In this document: positions 5,124 to 5,154 of the stretch, in pieces | Numbering within the stretch: position 1 is the first letter of the stretch | How the letters are laid out: each line of letters opens with the position of its first letter | Assembly (NCBI GenBank): GCA_017555685.1 | Contig: JAFZFW010000022.1 | Span: forward strand, 1-5,154 | Source of the DNA: Methanocorpusculum sp. | Lineage (GTDB): Archaea; Halobacteriota; Methanomicrobia; Methanomicrobiales; Methanocorpusculaceae | Reading direction: 5' to 3' | Length of the DNA stretch: 5,154 bases | Program-made: the position numbers and the translations under genes | Notes under the pieces: generated by a model | Told to the model about the DNA's origin: nothing | What the model saw: the letters and a program-made list of their open reading frames with translations, nothing else | The model's database searches: none

Positions 5124-5154
5124 CTGAGAAAAGGCAGTTTAAATCCTACTGTAA

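Noticed and set aside
4506..5154. tRNA or C/D box small RNA in the non-coding region
   Set aside because: I found no cloverleaf with T-loop signature and no properly placed C (RTGATGA) and D (CTGA) boxes.

Overview
The window looks like chromosomal DNA of a methanogenic euryarchaeon, most likely order Methanomicrobiales. A Methanocorpusculum-like genome is my guess; the genus is inference from protein character and roughly balanced base composition. Every protein gene present is of archaeal type: ribosomal protein eS1 (S3Ae), the archaeal HMG-CoA synthase / acetoacetyl-CoA thiolase / DUF35 set, an archaeal XRE-like regulator, and a CTP-dependent riboflavin kinase fused to an HTH domain. Promoter elements look like archaeal TATA boxes, and some genes appear to have little or no leader.

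Layout. (1) Positions 2-277, + strand: C-terminal end of eS1. (2) Positions 278-418: a convergent intergenic region with a hairpin plus T-run facing each direction. (3) Positions 419-3731, - strand: a tight four-gene operon, read from right to left: COG1709-type HTH regulator, HMG-CoA synthase, acetoacetyl-CoA thiolase, DUF35 Zn-ribbon/OB-fold protein. The junctions are a 7-nt overlap, a 6-nt gap and a TGATG-type overlap, so translation is probably coupled. (4) Positions 3732-3842: divergent promoter region with a near-palindrome lying exactly at the regulator start. (5) Positions 3843-4505, + strand: HTH-riboflavin kinase (RibK/RbkR type). (6) Positions 4506-5154: about 650 bases with no credible gene but much secondary structure: a T-run terminator, a branched hairpin element (4538-4629), a 292-bp imperfect palindrome (4792-5083) with 10-bp-periodic arms and mirrored internal hairpins, and a hairpin followed by nine T.

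How the genes work together. Thiolase condenses two acetyl-CoA to acetoacetyl-CoA, and HMG-CoA synthase adds a third acetyl unit to give HMG-CoA, the entry to the mevalonate pathway for archaeal isoprenoid lipids. In archaea these two enzymes and the DUF35 protein are known to form one complex that channels the intermediate. The regulator at the head of the operon is a natural candidate to control it. The divergent riboflavin kinase makes FMN and, in related archaea, also acts as a transcription factor for riboflavin genes. The most unusual feature is the 292-bp palindrome downstream of it.
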